From Lysobacteraceae bacterium (GTDB lineage: Bacteria > Bdellovibrionota > UBA1018 > JAGTJX01), in the NCBI GenBank assembly GCA_023657465.1, contig JAGTJX010000004.1:218904-282903 (forward strand): a stretch of DNA of 64,000 bases. The letters run 5' to 3'. Within the stretch, counting starts at the first letter, position 1. Each line of letters begins with the position of its first letter. The translations under genes and the position numbers were made by a program. Positions 25,833 through 34,975 of this stretch are shown here, piece after piece. The notes under the pieces are model-generated. The model was not told the DNA's origin, ran no database searches, and saw only the letters and a program-made list of their open reading frames with translations.

Positions 25833-26408
25833 ATGCAAACAAAAAACATTCTAGCTTGTTTAATATTATTAATTTCAACAAATACAGTATTCGCTGAAAG
25901 TCATAAAAAAACTGACGCCTCAGAGATTGAAGTCTGTAAAAGGCCTCAGGATGCAGAAGTTAAAACTTCTAAAACCAGCGTAATCTACCGTCATTTGTTT
26001 TCAGGAAGTCAATTTCAGGTAGGATTTCAAGGATCTCAATATATTGAAAAGAGTATTTTTCATTTTGGAGGAGAACTCGTTTATCAAAGTGCATATGCCT
26101 CTGCTTCAAATTATCTTTTTAATGCGAATCTTTTATTGGGTGCAGAAAAAGTTGATAATAAATTACTTTACGGTGGTTCACTCGGTTTAGGTGCCGCAAT
26201 GATTTATGGAACTCCCGGAGTGAATCTCGCTTCATCGTTTGTAATACAGCCTGAAGCTTACGTAGGGTTAGTCCTAGGTTCAGGTTGGAGAGTTGCTGCC
26301 ACCACGAGTTATTCTGCGTATGTTGCTCAGAATGCATTCTCTAGTTTGGCTTTAGGTATCCGTTTTGATTACAAAATGGAAACCACAACCGTTGGTCTAG
26401 ATAATTAA
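25833..26408 (+). CDS. Probable outer-membrane beta-barrel protein
   Basis: The product has 191 residues with a signal peptide (about residues 1-21, ending TVFAES). The mature part is Gly/aromatic-rich with alternating strands: FQVGFQGSQYIEKSIFHFGGELVYQ, LFNANLLLGAEKV, YGGSLGLGAAMIYG, YVGLVLGSGWRVAATTSYSA and FSSLALGIRFDY. That is the pattern of a small beta-barrel of about eight strands. No specific family is recognised. It converges with the nucleotidase gene, overlapping by 4 bases. Confidence 0.75.
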   Translation: MQTKNILACLILLISTNTVFAESHKKTDASEIEVCKRPQDAEVKTSKTSVIYRHLFSGSQFQVGFQGSQYIEKSIFHFGGELVYQSAYASASNYLFNANLLLGAEKVDNKLLYGGSLGLGAAMIYGTPGVNLASSFVIQPEAYVGLVLGSGWRVAATTSYSAYVAQNAFSSLALGIRFDYKMETTTVGLDN

Positions 26409-28216
26409 TTAGTCTGCTTCCATCTTCCGTCTGGATAGACAGAAAGATCGATCGTGTGAGTCTTCAGATAATCCACAATCACTTCTCGTGCGATTCCTGA
26501 ATCATTCAGTTTAAACTCAGCCGATGGATCAGTGAAGTTACCGAACTCTGACTTTCCTGAAATGAGGAAATCAAGAGTAGCGATCTTAAACACCTTCGCA
26601 GGATCAATGTGTTCTACACCTGTTGCGACATCGAGAAGCACTTCGCCGCCTAGGGTTTCGACATGAGTGAGTTTTGCATCCTTATCGAAGTCGACGTCCT
26701 TACAGTTTTTAGTAAACATTACTTTCAGTCCGCTTTGCATGAGTGCTCCGAACTTCCCGCAGGTCTTAATCGAGTGAGAGAGGAGTCGCTCAAGTTGAGC
26801 GCCTCTCATTGGCTCTAGATTGACAGCGCGATTGTTAAAAGGTAGAACCTCGAAAAGGTCTTCGTACTTCACATTGCCCTTGGATAGGTTCGCTCTCACT
26901 CCACCGGTATTCATGAATGCAATCTGAGTGTTAGTTGCGAATCTTAATGCATCTGTGAGCCAATCCACGAGCGCGCTCTCATCTGTCCTACTTCGTTGAA
27001 GAGGCTTCGCAGTCACGGCGACTACTTGATCAGCGATGTGCGCGATATTTTTACGAGCTTCCGTAGCAATATCCACGAGAGATTGGTCTTGAACGAGAGG
27101 CTCTCCTTCGATGAGGATGGTGCCAGTGGTTTCATCGGTAGTGCAGAATTCTGGATTGAACTTCGGGCACTTCTTCATATTCACTGAGAGTGAGGAGTAC
27201 ATTTTTGTTTTGGCTCGGACGAGTGACTTCTTCTCTGTATCGTAAACAAGATCGATACGACCGAACGCAGTTCCGTTTGCTCCGGATTGAATGAAGGGTA
27301 CGCCATCAAGCCATCTACGATTGTCTTGGTGAGTGTGACCTGCAACCACTGCATGAATGGGGAGTCCTAGTTCTTGAATTTCTTTTACGACCTTGGATCC
27401 GTCTTCGCTCTTGTACTGGAGAGGTCCTTCCTTCTTCTTATCGTAATCAGGTACATCGCCGTTGTGCATGACGATGACGAAGAGATCGGCTTGGTCTTTG
27501 ATCTCTGCGATCACACGCTGATACGCTCTTGCGCCATTGTCGAAGCAGAGATCGCTCACATTGACTTCGGTAGTAGTTGTCGAGGTCTTGTCATTGTCGA
27601 TGCCGATCACAGCAATGCGAACGCCTGCGCGTTCGAAAATTTGGTAAGGCTTCACGAATTCGGCGCGCATGGCCTTGCTCCAGTCGGCATCTGTGTTGGT
27701 TTTGCAACCGATAGCCTCGACTTCTAGAGGCGCACCACTAAAATCTACGAATGAGTTTTTGTAATAGGTGTTTGCTGAGAGCACAGAGAATTTGGCTTGG
27801 CCAACAATTCTCAGAAAAGCGCCACGTGGGTTCTTGTCTTCAGTGCGTTCACTCACTCGATCTTCTAACCAGCCCATGGGACCGAAGTCATAATCGTGAT
27901 TACCAGGAACGATCGCATCGTAACCTAAAACATTCATCGCTTTGAAAATTGAAACGCCTTCGTCGTAGTTACTGACGAGTGTTCCTTGAAATTGATCTCC
28001 ACCATCCAGAAGGAGTGTGCCGGTTCGCATGGTTCCGAACTGATTGGCTAAGCCCTTCTTCACAGCGTTGATTTGGGCTGCCCACATCCCTAGATTGTCC
28101 ATAGAACCGTGAAGGTCATTTGTGGCCATCAGAGTGATGAGTTTTTCATTCGGATCGAGAGTCATTGCAGATGCTGAAATCGTCCAAGCCCATAGAATTA
28201 AAAGAGTTTTTTTCAT
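26405..28216 (-). CDS. Periplasmic 5'-nucleotidase / 2',3'-cyclic phosphodiesterase family
   Basis: This 603-residue secreted metallophosphoesterase has a signal peptide (MKKTLLILWAWTISASA). Metal-binding motifs appear in order: ATNDLHGSMD, LDGGDQFQGT, PGNHDYDFG, VIVMHNGD and VVAGHTHQDN. The C-terminal nucleotide-binding domain has FMNTGGVRANLSKG and the substrate-stacking FNNRAVNL region. These enzymes strip phosphate from extracellular nucleotides for scavenging. The length and domain order are those of UshA-like proteins. Confidence 0.93.
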   Translation of the reverse strand: MKKTLLILWAWTISASAMTLDPNEKLITLMATNDLHGSMDNLGMWAAQINAVKKGLANQFGTMRTGTLLLDGGDQFQGTLVSNYDEGVSIFKAMNVLGYDAIVPGNHDYDFGPMGWLEDRVSERTEDKNPRGAFLRIVGQAKFSVLSANTYYKNSFVDFSGAPLEVEAIGCKTNTDADWSKAMRAEFVKPYQIFERAGVRIAVIGIDNDKTSTTTTEVNVSDLCFDNGARAYQRVIAEIKDQADLFVIVMHNGDVPDYDKKKEGPLQYKSEDGSKVVKEIQELGLPIHAVVAGHTHQDNRRWLDGVPFIQSGANGTAFGRIDLVYDTEKKSLVRAKTKMYSSLSVNMKKCPKFNPEFCTTDETTGTILIEGEPLVQDQSLVDIATEARKNIAHIADQVVAVTAKPLQRSRTDESALVDWLTDALRFATNTQIAFMNTGGVRANLSKGNVKYEDLFEVLPFNNRAVNLEPMRGAQLERLLSHSIKTCGKFGALMQSGLKVMFTKNCKDVDFDKDAKLTHVETLGGEVLLDVATGVEHIDPAKVFKIATLDFLISGKSEFGNFTDPSAEFKLNDSGIAREVIVDYLKTHTIDLSVYPDGRWKQTN

Positions 28217-28297
28217 GCTGTGGGGTTTTTATAACGGTGTGATCCAGGGGTCAATCACTTAACTAAAATAGACAACTTGCCGATAAAGATTACGGGT

Positions 28298-29284
28298 ATG
28301 TCTGTTAAAAACGTTTTGGAAGCTCATTATATTGATATTTCGATCCCAGTCCTCTCTAGGATGCAGGGGGTGCTTCCGTTCGATATTTACATTAAACGCT
28401 CAGACCGCGCTTATACCAAACTCTTCCCCAAGGGAGAGGCTCTCGATCACGCAAGACTTACAGAGTACTCGGTGGGCAAGGGAGTCGAAACTCTCTACGT
28501 CCATAAAGACGATTATAAAAAATACACATTCTATGTTGAGCAAGTGGCCAAGATCCTTCTTGAGAACGCTGATCGTATTAGTGCTGAAGACATGAGTGCA
28601 GTAGTGAAGGACATGGCAGATCTCACGATGATTGAGATTTTCCTCACTCACCACATCGATCAAGATTCGATGATGCATGCGACGATGACCATGAAGGGTT
28701 GTGTGCAGGTGCTCGCCAAACAGCCTAGAGCTCTTGTAAAAGTTTTGAAACTACTCACGTGGCATCCTTATCAACTGAAGCATTCACTGGCGTGCGCGAT
28801 TTACTCACTTCTTATTGCTAAGCTCGACGGGATCACGAGTGACAAAATCCTCCAGAATATTGCGCTCGGTGGATTCCTCCATGATCTAGGAATGTCGAAA
28901 CTCTCGTTTGATGCTGAAGCCAAGGAAGATCTCACTCCGCAAGAGCTGAAGGAAATCAAAGAACATCCGCATCTCAGTAAGCGCATCTTGGATCAGTTGA
29001 AACAAGTTCCTCCTGAAGTGAGAATGATTGCGTTTCAACATCACGAACAGCCCAATGGTTTGGGATATCCAAATGGTCTCTACGACAAAGAAATTTATTA
29101 TCCCGCAAAAATTGTTTCTATCGCAGATGGATTCTCTGCGCTCACCAGTCCAAGGCCATATCGAATCGAGCCCTACGGCGCACTCCAGGCGTTAGAGCTC
29201 ATGGCTGAAGATCGTGGACATTTTGACTCGCGACTTCTCAGTCTATTTACTTCTCTCTTCGCAAAAATTGCAAAAGCAGCCTAG
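28298..29284 (+). CDS. HD-GYP domain protein (probable c-di-GMP phosphodiesterase)
   Basis: This 328-residue cytosolic protein has an N-terminal domain (about residues 1-130, with FDIYIKRSDRAYTKLFPKG) of the kind found before HD-GYP domains in bdellovibrios. The HD-GYP domain covers about 140-328: HD ligands in FLHDLGMSKL, HPHLSKRIL, FQHHEQPNGLGYPNGL (GYP present) and IVSIADGFSALTSPRPYR. The motifs are complete, so hydrolysis of c-di-GMP is plausible. The frame opens at a TTG at 28277, and the ATG at 28298 is preferred. Confidence 0.9.
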   Translation: MSVKNVLEAHYIDISIPVLSRMQGVLPFDIYIKRSDRAYTKLFPKGEALDHARLTEYSVGKGVETLYVHKDDYKKYTFYVEQVAKILLENADRISAEDMSAVVKDMADLTMIEIFLTHHIDQDSMMHATMTMKGCVQVLAKQPRALVKVLKLLTWHPYQLKHSLACAIYSLLIAKLDGITSDKILQNIALGGFLHDLGMSKLSFDAEAKEDLTPQELKEIKEHPHLSKRILDQLKQVPPEVRMIAFQHHEQPNGLGYPNGLYDKEIYYPAKIVSIADGFSALTSPRPYRIEPYGALQALELMAEDRGHFDSRLLSLFTSLFAKIAKAA

Positions 29285-29304
29285 TTTTTGCTATATTGTC
29301 CACA

Positions 29305-29934
29305 ATGACCACAGAAGAAATGAAAACCCTGCTCATCGCGTCATCAGGTGTGAAGGCTTATGCGATCTACTTCTTCATCTTGATGAGTTGTTCTTACGGG
29401 TTTCCGTTTAACTCAGATCTCCTCATGGTCATCGGTGGAGCGCTTGCTTCACTCGGAGTGTTTCAGATTGGCGCAGTGATGATTCTCTCTCCGATCTTCA
29501 TTCTCATGGGCGATTCGGTCTCATTCTATGTTGGCAGGAAGTTCGGTGTGAAGATTCTCGCTTCTCGCTACATCCAAAAAGTTTTCCCATTTACGCGTCA
29601 AGAGAAACTCAAAAGTCTCATGCGTGCTAACGCGAGACAGTTTTGTTTCATGATCAGATTCATTCCTGGATTCAGAACTTTTGTTTTCGTATTTGCGGGA
29701 ACGATGAGAATTGAGCCTAAAATATTTTATCAGATGAACGCTCTTTCCACGTTTCTTTATTGCCCGACGATTGTGTGGTTGAGTTATTCAGCTGCAAATC
29801 AATTGCAGGAAGTGGATGGTGGGTTCCAGAATTATACGAAGTGGATCATGATCATAGCTGGGTTTGTAGCACTAATGTTTATTGTGAAGCAGCTCAGCAG
29901 AAAATTTTGGTTACAAGAAGAAGGAGCAAAATGA
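29305..29934 (+). CDS. DedA family membrane protein (VTT domain)
   Basis: This 209-residue integral membrane protein has the DedA/VTT core: MGDSVSFYVGRKFG and the signature RFIPGFRTFVFVFAGTMRI (F/Y-x-PGxR). DedA proteins act in lipid carrier recycling and membrane homeostasis. The start is the ATG at 29305, 20 bases after the HD-GYP gene. The stop overlaps the next ATG (ATGA), so it is coupled to the PhyH-like gene. Confidence 0.9.
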   Translation: MTTEEMKTLLIASSGVKAYAIYFFILMSCSYGFPFNSDLLMVIGGALASLGVFQIGAVMILSPIFILMGDSVSFYVGRKFGVKILASRYIQKVFPFTRQEKLKSLMRANARQFCFMIRFIPGFRTFVFVFAGTMRIEPKIFYQMNALSTFLYCPTIVWLSYSAANQLQEVDGGFQNYTKWIMIIAGFVALMFIVKQLSRKFWLQEEGAK

Positions 29935-30785
29935 ATATGAGCGCTGAATATCAAGACGTGACGAAGAAGTTTACATTAGGAGAACACATTACTCCTGAGC
30001 AACAGAAGTTCTATGATACTTTTGGTTTCGTCCATTTTAAGAAAGTCTTCAGTGAAGAAACCATCATGAAGATGCGCGAGGAAATTGCCAAAGCCCAACA
30101 GAAATGCGTCGATGAGCAAATAGAGTCCATCAATGGTGTTCCTGTCAAGTTTGGGCAAAGAGTCGATGGATCACTCGTCCCTCAACGTACTCCCTTCATG
30201 AATGTACTCAGTCCTTACATCAACGAGATTGTGACCTCTCCCATGTTGAAGCCTCTGCTTGAGCTGATTCCTGATTCGAGATTCGGATTGGGCGAGCGTG
30301 ATGGAGTTGTGATCAATCACTACATCAATGCGAAAAAGTCTAAATTCAAAAAGTTGGGCTGGCATAATGATTCGATGAGAGACTTGTTCTATTTTGAGAA
30401 AATCAGACCCATGCTGAACGTAGGCATTGGACTCTTTCCTTCTTCTCAAACAATGGGTGGTTTGAGACTGATTCCTGGAACACATCTTCAAAATATTTTT
30501 GGATTCCTATTTGGTAAACTCCATATTCTCGACAATCGTCCAGACCCAAGAGAGATTCCAGTTGAAGTAGAGATCGGTGATCTCACCATTCACGACGGAA
30601 GACTTTGGCATAGAGCTGCAAGTCCTACAGTGAAGATGTCGCACGAGAGGAAGTCACTCTACTTCCCGATTCTCTGTGGACCCTATAAACCTAAGAACAA
30701 AGACAGCAAAGCACCTCTCTATGTGAAGATTTTCGCAATGGGTGGACCAAAGTTTACCGACAAAAAACCAGATGCAAAAATTTAA
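29931..30785 (+). CDS. Phytanoyl-CoA dioxygenase (PhyH) family protein
   Basis: This 284-residue Fe(II)/2-oxoglutarate oxygenase has iron ligands H145-x-D147 (WHND) and H227 (GRLWHRA), with the 2-oxoglutarate-binding Arg shortly after in SHERKSLYF. GGLRLIPGTHL is the typical PhyH strand. The start is the ATG overlapping the DedA stop; the longer open frame upstream is a shadow of dedA. The substrate is unknown. The operon with DedA and a short-chain dehydrogenase suggests lipid modification (inference). Confidence 0.88.
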   Translation: MNMSAEYQDVTKKFTLGEHITPEQQKFYDTFGFVHFKKVFSEETIMKMREEIAKAQQKCVDEQIESINGVPVKFGQRVDGSLVPQRTPFMNVLSPYINEIVTSPMLKPLLELIPDSRFGLGERDGVVINHYINAKKSKFKKLGWHNDSMRDLFYFEKIRPMLNVGIGLFPSSQTMGGLRLIPGTHLQNIFGFLFGKLHILDNRPDPREIPVEVEIGDLTIHDGRLWHRAASPTVKMSHERKSLYFPILCGPYKPKNKDSKAPLYVKIFAMGGPKFTDKKPDAKI

Positions 30786-31548
30786 AACACTCATCACGGG
30801 CGCTAGTCAGGGAATCGGAGCAGCGCTCGCTTACGAGATGAGTAAGCGTGGGTCGGAGTTATTCCTCGTTGCGCGGTCTCGAGAGAAACTTGAACGAGTA
30901 GCCGATGAATGTAAGAAACTCGGATCTCCTGTCGTAAAAGTTTCTTCGTACGATTTATCAGATGCGAAGTCTTGGGACGCAGTCGCGAGTGAAGCGGAAG
31001 CATTCGATATTAATGTACTGATCAACAATGCAGGTTACGGTCTCTGGGGACAGTTCGCAGAGCAAGGTTTGGATGAGCTTTATCAGAACATGCGTCTCAA
31101 CATGGATGCTGTGGTGACTCTCACACATCGTTTAATTCCGCAGCTGAAGCGCGCACAGCCTAGTTATGTACTGAATGTTTCGAGTACCACTGCTTATCAA
31201 GCGCTTCCTACATTCGCAGTCTATGCTGCGAGTAAAAGCTTCGTTCTCTCGTGGTCTCGTGCGATTCATCACGAACTCAAGCGTCAAGGAGTTAGCGTTA
31301 CCGCTCTCGTACCAGGTGCAACTGATACGGGTTTCATAGACAGAGCTGGATTACAGCATGCCGCAGAAGCTGCGAAGAAAGTCAGCATGAGTGCTGAGTC
31401 TGTTGCTCGTATAGGAATTGACGGAATGCTAAGGGGTAGAGTCGAAGTGGTTCCTGGTTTCATCAATAAACTATCAGCCCACGCTATTCCGCTTTTACCA
31501 AAACAACTCATTGAGAAGGCAGCAGCATCACTCTATAATAAAAAGTAG
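30772..31548 (+). CDS. Short-chain dehydrogenase/reductase
   Basis: This 258-residue classical SDR has cofactor motif TGASQGIG (residues 9-16), NNAGYG, the catalytic Ser in LNVSSTTAYQ and YAASK with the catalytic Tyr/Lys. The C-terminus resembles DltE/SadH-type SDRs acting on lipids (VPGFINKLSAHAIPLLPKQLIEK). The start at 30772 overlaps the PhyH gene by 14 bases and is chosen because the cofactor fold begins right after it. It is followed after 2 bases by the radical SAM gene. Confidence 0.92.
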   Translation: MQKFKTLITGASQGIGAALAYEMSKRGSELFLVARSREKLERVADECKKLGSPVVKVSSYDLSDAKSWDAVASEAEAFDINVLINNAGYGLWGQFAEQGLDELYQNMRLNMDAVVTLTHRLIPQLKRAQPSYVLNVSSTTAYQALPTFAVYAASKSFVLSWSRAIHHELKRQGVSVTALVPGATDTGFIDRAGLQHAAEAAKKVSMSAESVARIGIDGMLRGRVEVVPGFINKLSAHAIPLLPKQLIEKAAASLYNKK

Positions 31549-31550
31549 AC

Positions 31551-32600
31551 ATGAATTCATGGGTAAAACTCTCTACTGATGTTTTGAGTTCGAATTTTGG
31601 GAAGCTAGGGCTTCCCTACAAACTCACGTACATCGTGACGAAGGAGTGTCACTCCCGTTGTGTGAATTGCAAAATCTGGAGAATCAAACCTCAGAATGAG
31701 CTCACTCTCGATGAAGTCACTCAGTTCGCTCGTAATTCTCCATTTCTCTCATGGATCGACTTCACAGGTGGAGAGCCCACAGATCGACCTGATTTCGTAC
31801 AAGTGGTAAAAGCATTCTTAGATCATTGCCCTAATCTTATTTTCGTTCACTTCCCATGCAACGGTCTGAAACCAGATCGTATTGAGCAAGTGGCTAAAGA
31901 AATCATTGCCCTCAAACCTAAACGTTTCGTCGTCACAGTGAGTATCGATGGCCCATCGAAGGTGAATGATGGGATCCGTGGAATTAAAGGTGACTTCACT
32001 TCAGCAGTAGAAACTTATCGAAGACTCAGTCAGCTGAAGGAGCTCGATGTATTCGTTGGAATGACTCTTTATCCAAATAACGTACATACACTCGATCAAA
32101 TGGTCTCAGAGATTCAGGCGATCATTCCTGAGTTTTCTTACAAAAAAGTTCACGTAAATGTTCCACACGTTTCAGGACACTATTACGGAAACACAGAACA
32201 CACCGACGAGAGGCCTTCGGCAACTATTCCAGATGTGATTAAGAGCCTGATGAAAAAACGTGGAATTCCACTCAAGCCATTCGAATGGGTCGAGCGCCTG
32301 TATCATAATCAAGTAGCCAAATACATTGAGACTGGAAAAACTCCCATCGATTGCTCTTCCATCATGAGTTCAACCTATCTGGCAGAAGAGGGAACTCTCT
32401 ATCCTTGTTCTATCTGGGATGCGCCACTGGGAAATATCAGACAATCCGGATACTCATTGGTACCTCTTGTACAATCCGCGCGCTCGAAACTCATGCGCGA
32501 GAAAATCAAAAAGAAAGATTGCCCCAACTGTTGGACTCCTTGTGATGCATATCCCTCGATTGCTGCAAGTATTATCAAGACCACGATGGGGGTGGGATAG
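31551..32600 (+). CDS. Radical SAM protein with SPASM-like C-terminal cysteines
   Basis: This 349-residue protein has an iron-sulfur motif CxxxCxxC at C33, C37 and C40 (ECHSRCVNC), then WIDFTGGEPTDRPD for SAM binding and the VSIDGPSKVNDGIRG strand. A second Cys set near the C-terminus (DCSS, YPCSIWD, KKKDCPNCWTPCDA) suggests an auxiliary cluster, as in SPASM or twitch proteins. Its position at the head of glycosyltransferase and carbamoyltransferase genes suggests modification of a surface glycan or lipid. The reaction is unknown. Confidence 0.9.
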   Translation: MNSWVKLSTDVLSSNFGKLGLPYKLTYIVTKECHSRCVNCKIWRIKPQNELTLDEVTQFARNSPFLSWIDFTGGEPTDRPDFVQVVKAFLDHCPNLIFVHFPCNGLKPDRIEQVAKEIIALKPKRFVVTVSIDGPSKVNDGIRGIKGDFTSAVETYRRLSQLKELDVFVGMTLYPNNVHTLDQMVSEIQAIIPEFSYKKVHVNVPHVSGHYYGNTEHTDERPSATIPDVIKSLMKKRGIPLKPFEWVERLYHNQVAKYIETGKTPIDCSSIMSSTYLAEEGTLYPCSIWDAPLGNIRQSGYSLVPLVQSARSKLMREKIKKKDCPNCWTPCDAYPSIAASIIKTTMGVG

Positions 32601-34259
32601 ATGGTCGCAAATTTTTTTTTTAAAATTATCGACAGTCCAAAGATAACGACAGAGTTTCTCCCGACGATGTCCGTATTGGGATTAAGAAGTAGTTTTGTTC
32701 TCATGCTGATGGGACTAGGCTTTGGGTTTAAATCATTTGCATCAAGTTTTATTGCTTCAGCAACTTCTACCAAAAAACACTTTGCTGCTCTTGTTGTTCT
32801 CTCGCTAGTCATTCTTGTTTTTGTAGTTCCTAGGGCACACAGGCTTTACTATGATGAACATATTTACGAAAACATTGCACAGAGCATTCATTCTCTAGAC
32901 GAAGCTGTGATGGCCAATGATGGTTACAGTCAGTATTCAGAGTATAAGGTTTTTACAAAGTTTTATAATAAGCAGCCCAATGCTCATCCCTACTTCATTA
33001 GTTTGTTTTTTGGTTTATTTGGAGTGAATGACTCAGTAGCTTTTTTCGCTACTAATTTTGCTTTTTTTGTTTCGTTGTTTTTGATTTTTATTTTGGGATT
33101 GAAGCTTTTCCGGTCTGAGCACACGGCTCTTGTTGCCTGCTATATTCTGATCTCAATGCCGATGGTCATGCGATGGTCGAATACAGTCTCAGCTGAAATT
33201 GTAGCCATGATGTTTGGGCTTCTGTCGGTTGTTGCAACGTTTTGGTTCAAAGAAGAGAGATCTTGGCCTAGTTTATTTCTCTTTGTAGGAGCGGTAACAT
33301 TCGGAATCCAAGTGAGGCCTGAGTCACTGCTCATTCTTCTGCCGATTGCGTTTATTCTGTTTTTGGATCGTAATGATTCTAAGAAATGGGAGAAATTCGA
33401 TTCGGCTCTTTTGTTTGGAATCATTCTGCTCATTCCTCACTTCATTCATCTGATGGTGTTTAGAAATAATGACTGGGGTAATAATGGAGGAGATAAATTC
33501 TCACTCTCGATCTTCCTCCATAACATCAAGGTTAATGGCCCGTTTTATTTTGTAAATTACAAATTTCCTGCACTGGTTACGGTTCTTGCTCTTGGCTCGT
33601 ATATTGCGAAGCCAAAAGAATACTGGAAGTCACTGGTTGCGTTGTCGCTTTGGTTTTTCCCAATGTGGGGAATCTTCCTTTTCTTCTATGCTGGTAGCTA
33701 TGAATATGGAGTCGATGTTAGGTATTCATTGATTTCTGCAGTTCCTCTAGCACTTCTGGGTGCACAGGGTTTCGTGCAACTCTCAGGAATGATCAGTGAT
33801 CGATTCACTTTTAGTTCGCGTACCACTTTCATGGTATTGGGATCGGCATTTCTGGTTTATTGGCTTCCGTTCACCTACCACTTGAGGTTGCTCGGTGAAG
33901 AGCCGAGAGAAGCGAGATTCGATGCAGAGTATGCAAGGCAAATGCAGAGCAAGCTTCCTGAAGACTCAGTTGTACTCACCCATAATGTGGGGATGTGGCT
34001 TGTCTTTGGCCAAAGCGCTGCACAAGGTTTTTCGGCACTTGATAACACAGACTTTGTTTACAAGAATCTATTCGTTAGACATACAGGTGGTGTTTATTTC
34101 CATTGGAATTTTTGGTGTAACACAGCAGATGAATCTCAGAAGACAATATGCACGAAAATTCTAGATAAGTACCAGCACAAACTCTTTCATGAAACTACAA
34201 TGTACCGTAAACGTTATGCGATTTATGAATTACTACCGGAAAGCAAAATGAAAAAATGA
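32601..34259 (+). CDS. GT-C family membrane glycosyltransferase (PMT/ArnT-like)
   Basis: This 552-residue protein has about 11-12 membrane helices. The first external loop holds the acidic catalytic pair in LYYDEHIYENIAQ, as in dolichyl/undecaprenyl-phosphate sugar transferases (PMT_2/GT39/GT83). FGIQVRPESLLILLP and the periplasmic C-terminal part (from about residue 430) follow. It starts directly at the stop of the radical SAM gene. Codons 4-7 contain a run of ten T (32612-32621), a possible slippage tract. A second ATG (codon 23, 32667) lies after the run. It overlaps the next gene by ATGA. Confidence 0.88.
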   Translation: MVANFFFKIIDSPKITTEFLPTMSVLGLRSSFVLMLMGLGFGFKSFASSFIASATSTKKHFAALVVLSLVILVFVVPRAHRLYYDEHIYENIAQSIHSLDEAVMANDGYSQYSEYKVFTKFYNKQPNAHPYFISLFFGLFGVNDSVAFFATNFAFFVSLFLIFILGLKLFRSEHTALVACYILISMPMVMRWSNTVSAEIVAMMFGLLSVVATFWFKEERSWPSLFLFVGAVTFGIQVRPESLLILLPIAFILFLDRNDSKKWEKFDSALLFGIILLIPHFIHLMVFRNNDWGNNGGDKFSLSIFLHNIKVNGPFYFVNYKFPALVTVLALGSYIAKPKEYWKSLVALSLWFFPMWGIFLFFYAGSYEYGVDVRYSLISAVPLALLGAQGFVQLSGMISDRFTFSSRTTFMVLGSAFLVYWLPFTYHLRLLGEEPREARFDAEYARQMQSKLPEDSVVLTHNVGMWLVFGQSAAQGFSALDNTDFVYKNLFVRHTGGVYFHWNFWCNTADESQKTICTKILDKYQHKLFHETTMYRKRYAIYELLPESKMKK

Positions 34260-34975
34260 CCAATCTTGATGATTTAGATTTTAAAAATGTGACCGTCATT
34301 ATTCCTGCAAAAGACGAAGAACCTACTATCGGGAATGTGATTGATAGAGTGAAAAAGTATTGTGGTGAGGTCATCGTAGTAGATGGACACTCAAAAGACA
34401 AAACATCAGAAGTTTCAGAAAGTCACGGCGCAACGGTAGTAAAAGATCGTATGCGTGGTAAGGGTGATGCCATTCGCTGTTCAATCAAACACATCAAGAC
34501 TGATATTGCGGTTTTCATTGATGCAGATGGTTCACATGATCCTACCGATATTCCTCATCTCATTAAGCCTATTTTAGAAGACAAGTATGATCATGTTTCA
34601 GGTTCAAGGTTGTTGGGTGGCTCAAGCGAACTTCATGGTGGCTTCGATGAGTTCTTAAGACTGACTGGGAGTTCATTCATTACAGCTTGTATCAATTGGA
34701 GATACAAAGTCAGAATTTCAGAGAGTCAGAATGGATTCAGAGCAATTAAGACAGATGTCTTAAGAAAACTGAAGCTCAAGGAAGACATCACAACGATCGA
34801 GCAAGAAATGATCATTAAGACTATCAATCAAGGATATAGGCTAGGAGAAGTACCTGCGCACGAATACGAACGTAAAGCGGGTGTTTCTAAAATTAGACTC
34901 AGTCGTGTCTGGTTGAGATACGGTTGGACACTTTTTTATTATCTTCTCACTCCTAAGAAAAAAACGAGGACATGA
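34256..34975 (+). CDS. GT2 family glycosyltransferase (DPM1-like)
   Basis: This 239-residue soluble GT-A enzyme has VTVIIPAKDEEPTIGNVID at the nucleotide-binding start, VVDGHSKDKT, the metal-binding DxD in VFIDADGSHDP and the acceptor-site SESQNGFRAI. It resembles polyprenol-phosphate mannose/glucose synthases without membrane helices. Such enzymes make the lipid-linked sugar that GT-C transferases use, which fits its coupling (4-base overlap) to the GT-C gene upstream. Confidence 0.92.
   Translation: MTNLDDLDFKNVTVIIPAKDEEPTIGNVIDRVKKYCGEVIVVDGHSKDKTSEVSESHGATVVKDRMRGKGDAIRCSIKHIKTDIAVFIDADGSHDPTDIPHLIKPILEDKYDHVSGSRLLGGSSELHGGFDEFLRLTGSSFITACINWRYKVRISESQNGFRAIKTDVLRKLKLKEDITTIEQEMIIKTINQGYRLGEVPAHEYERKAGVSKIRLSRVWLRYGWTLFYYLLTPKKKTRT

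Noticed and set aside
29760-29930. N-terminal extension of the PhyH-like protein
   Set aside because: The extension reads the dedA sequence in another frame; the ATG at 29931 overlaps the dedA stop and starts the real domain.
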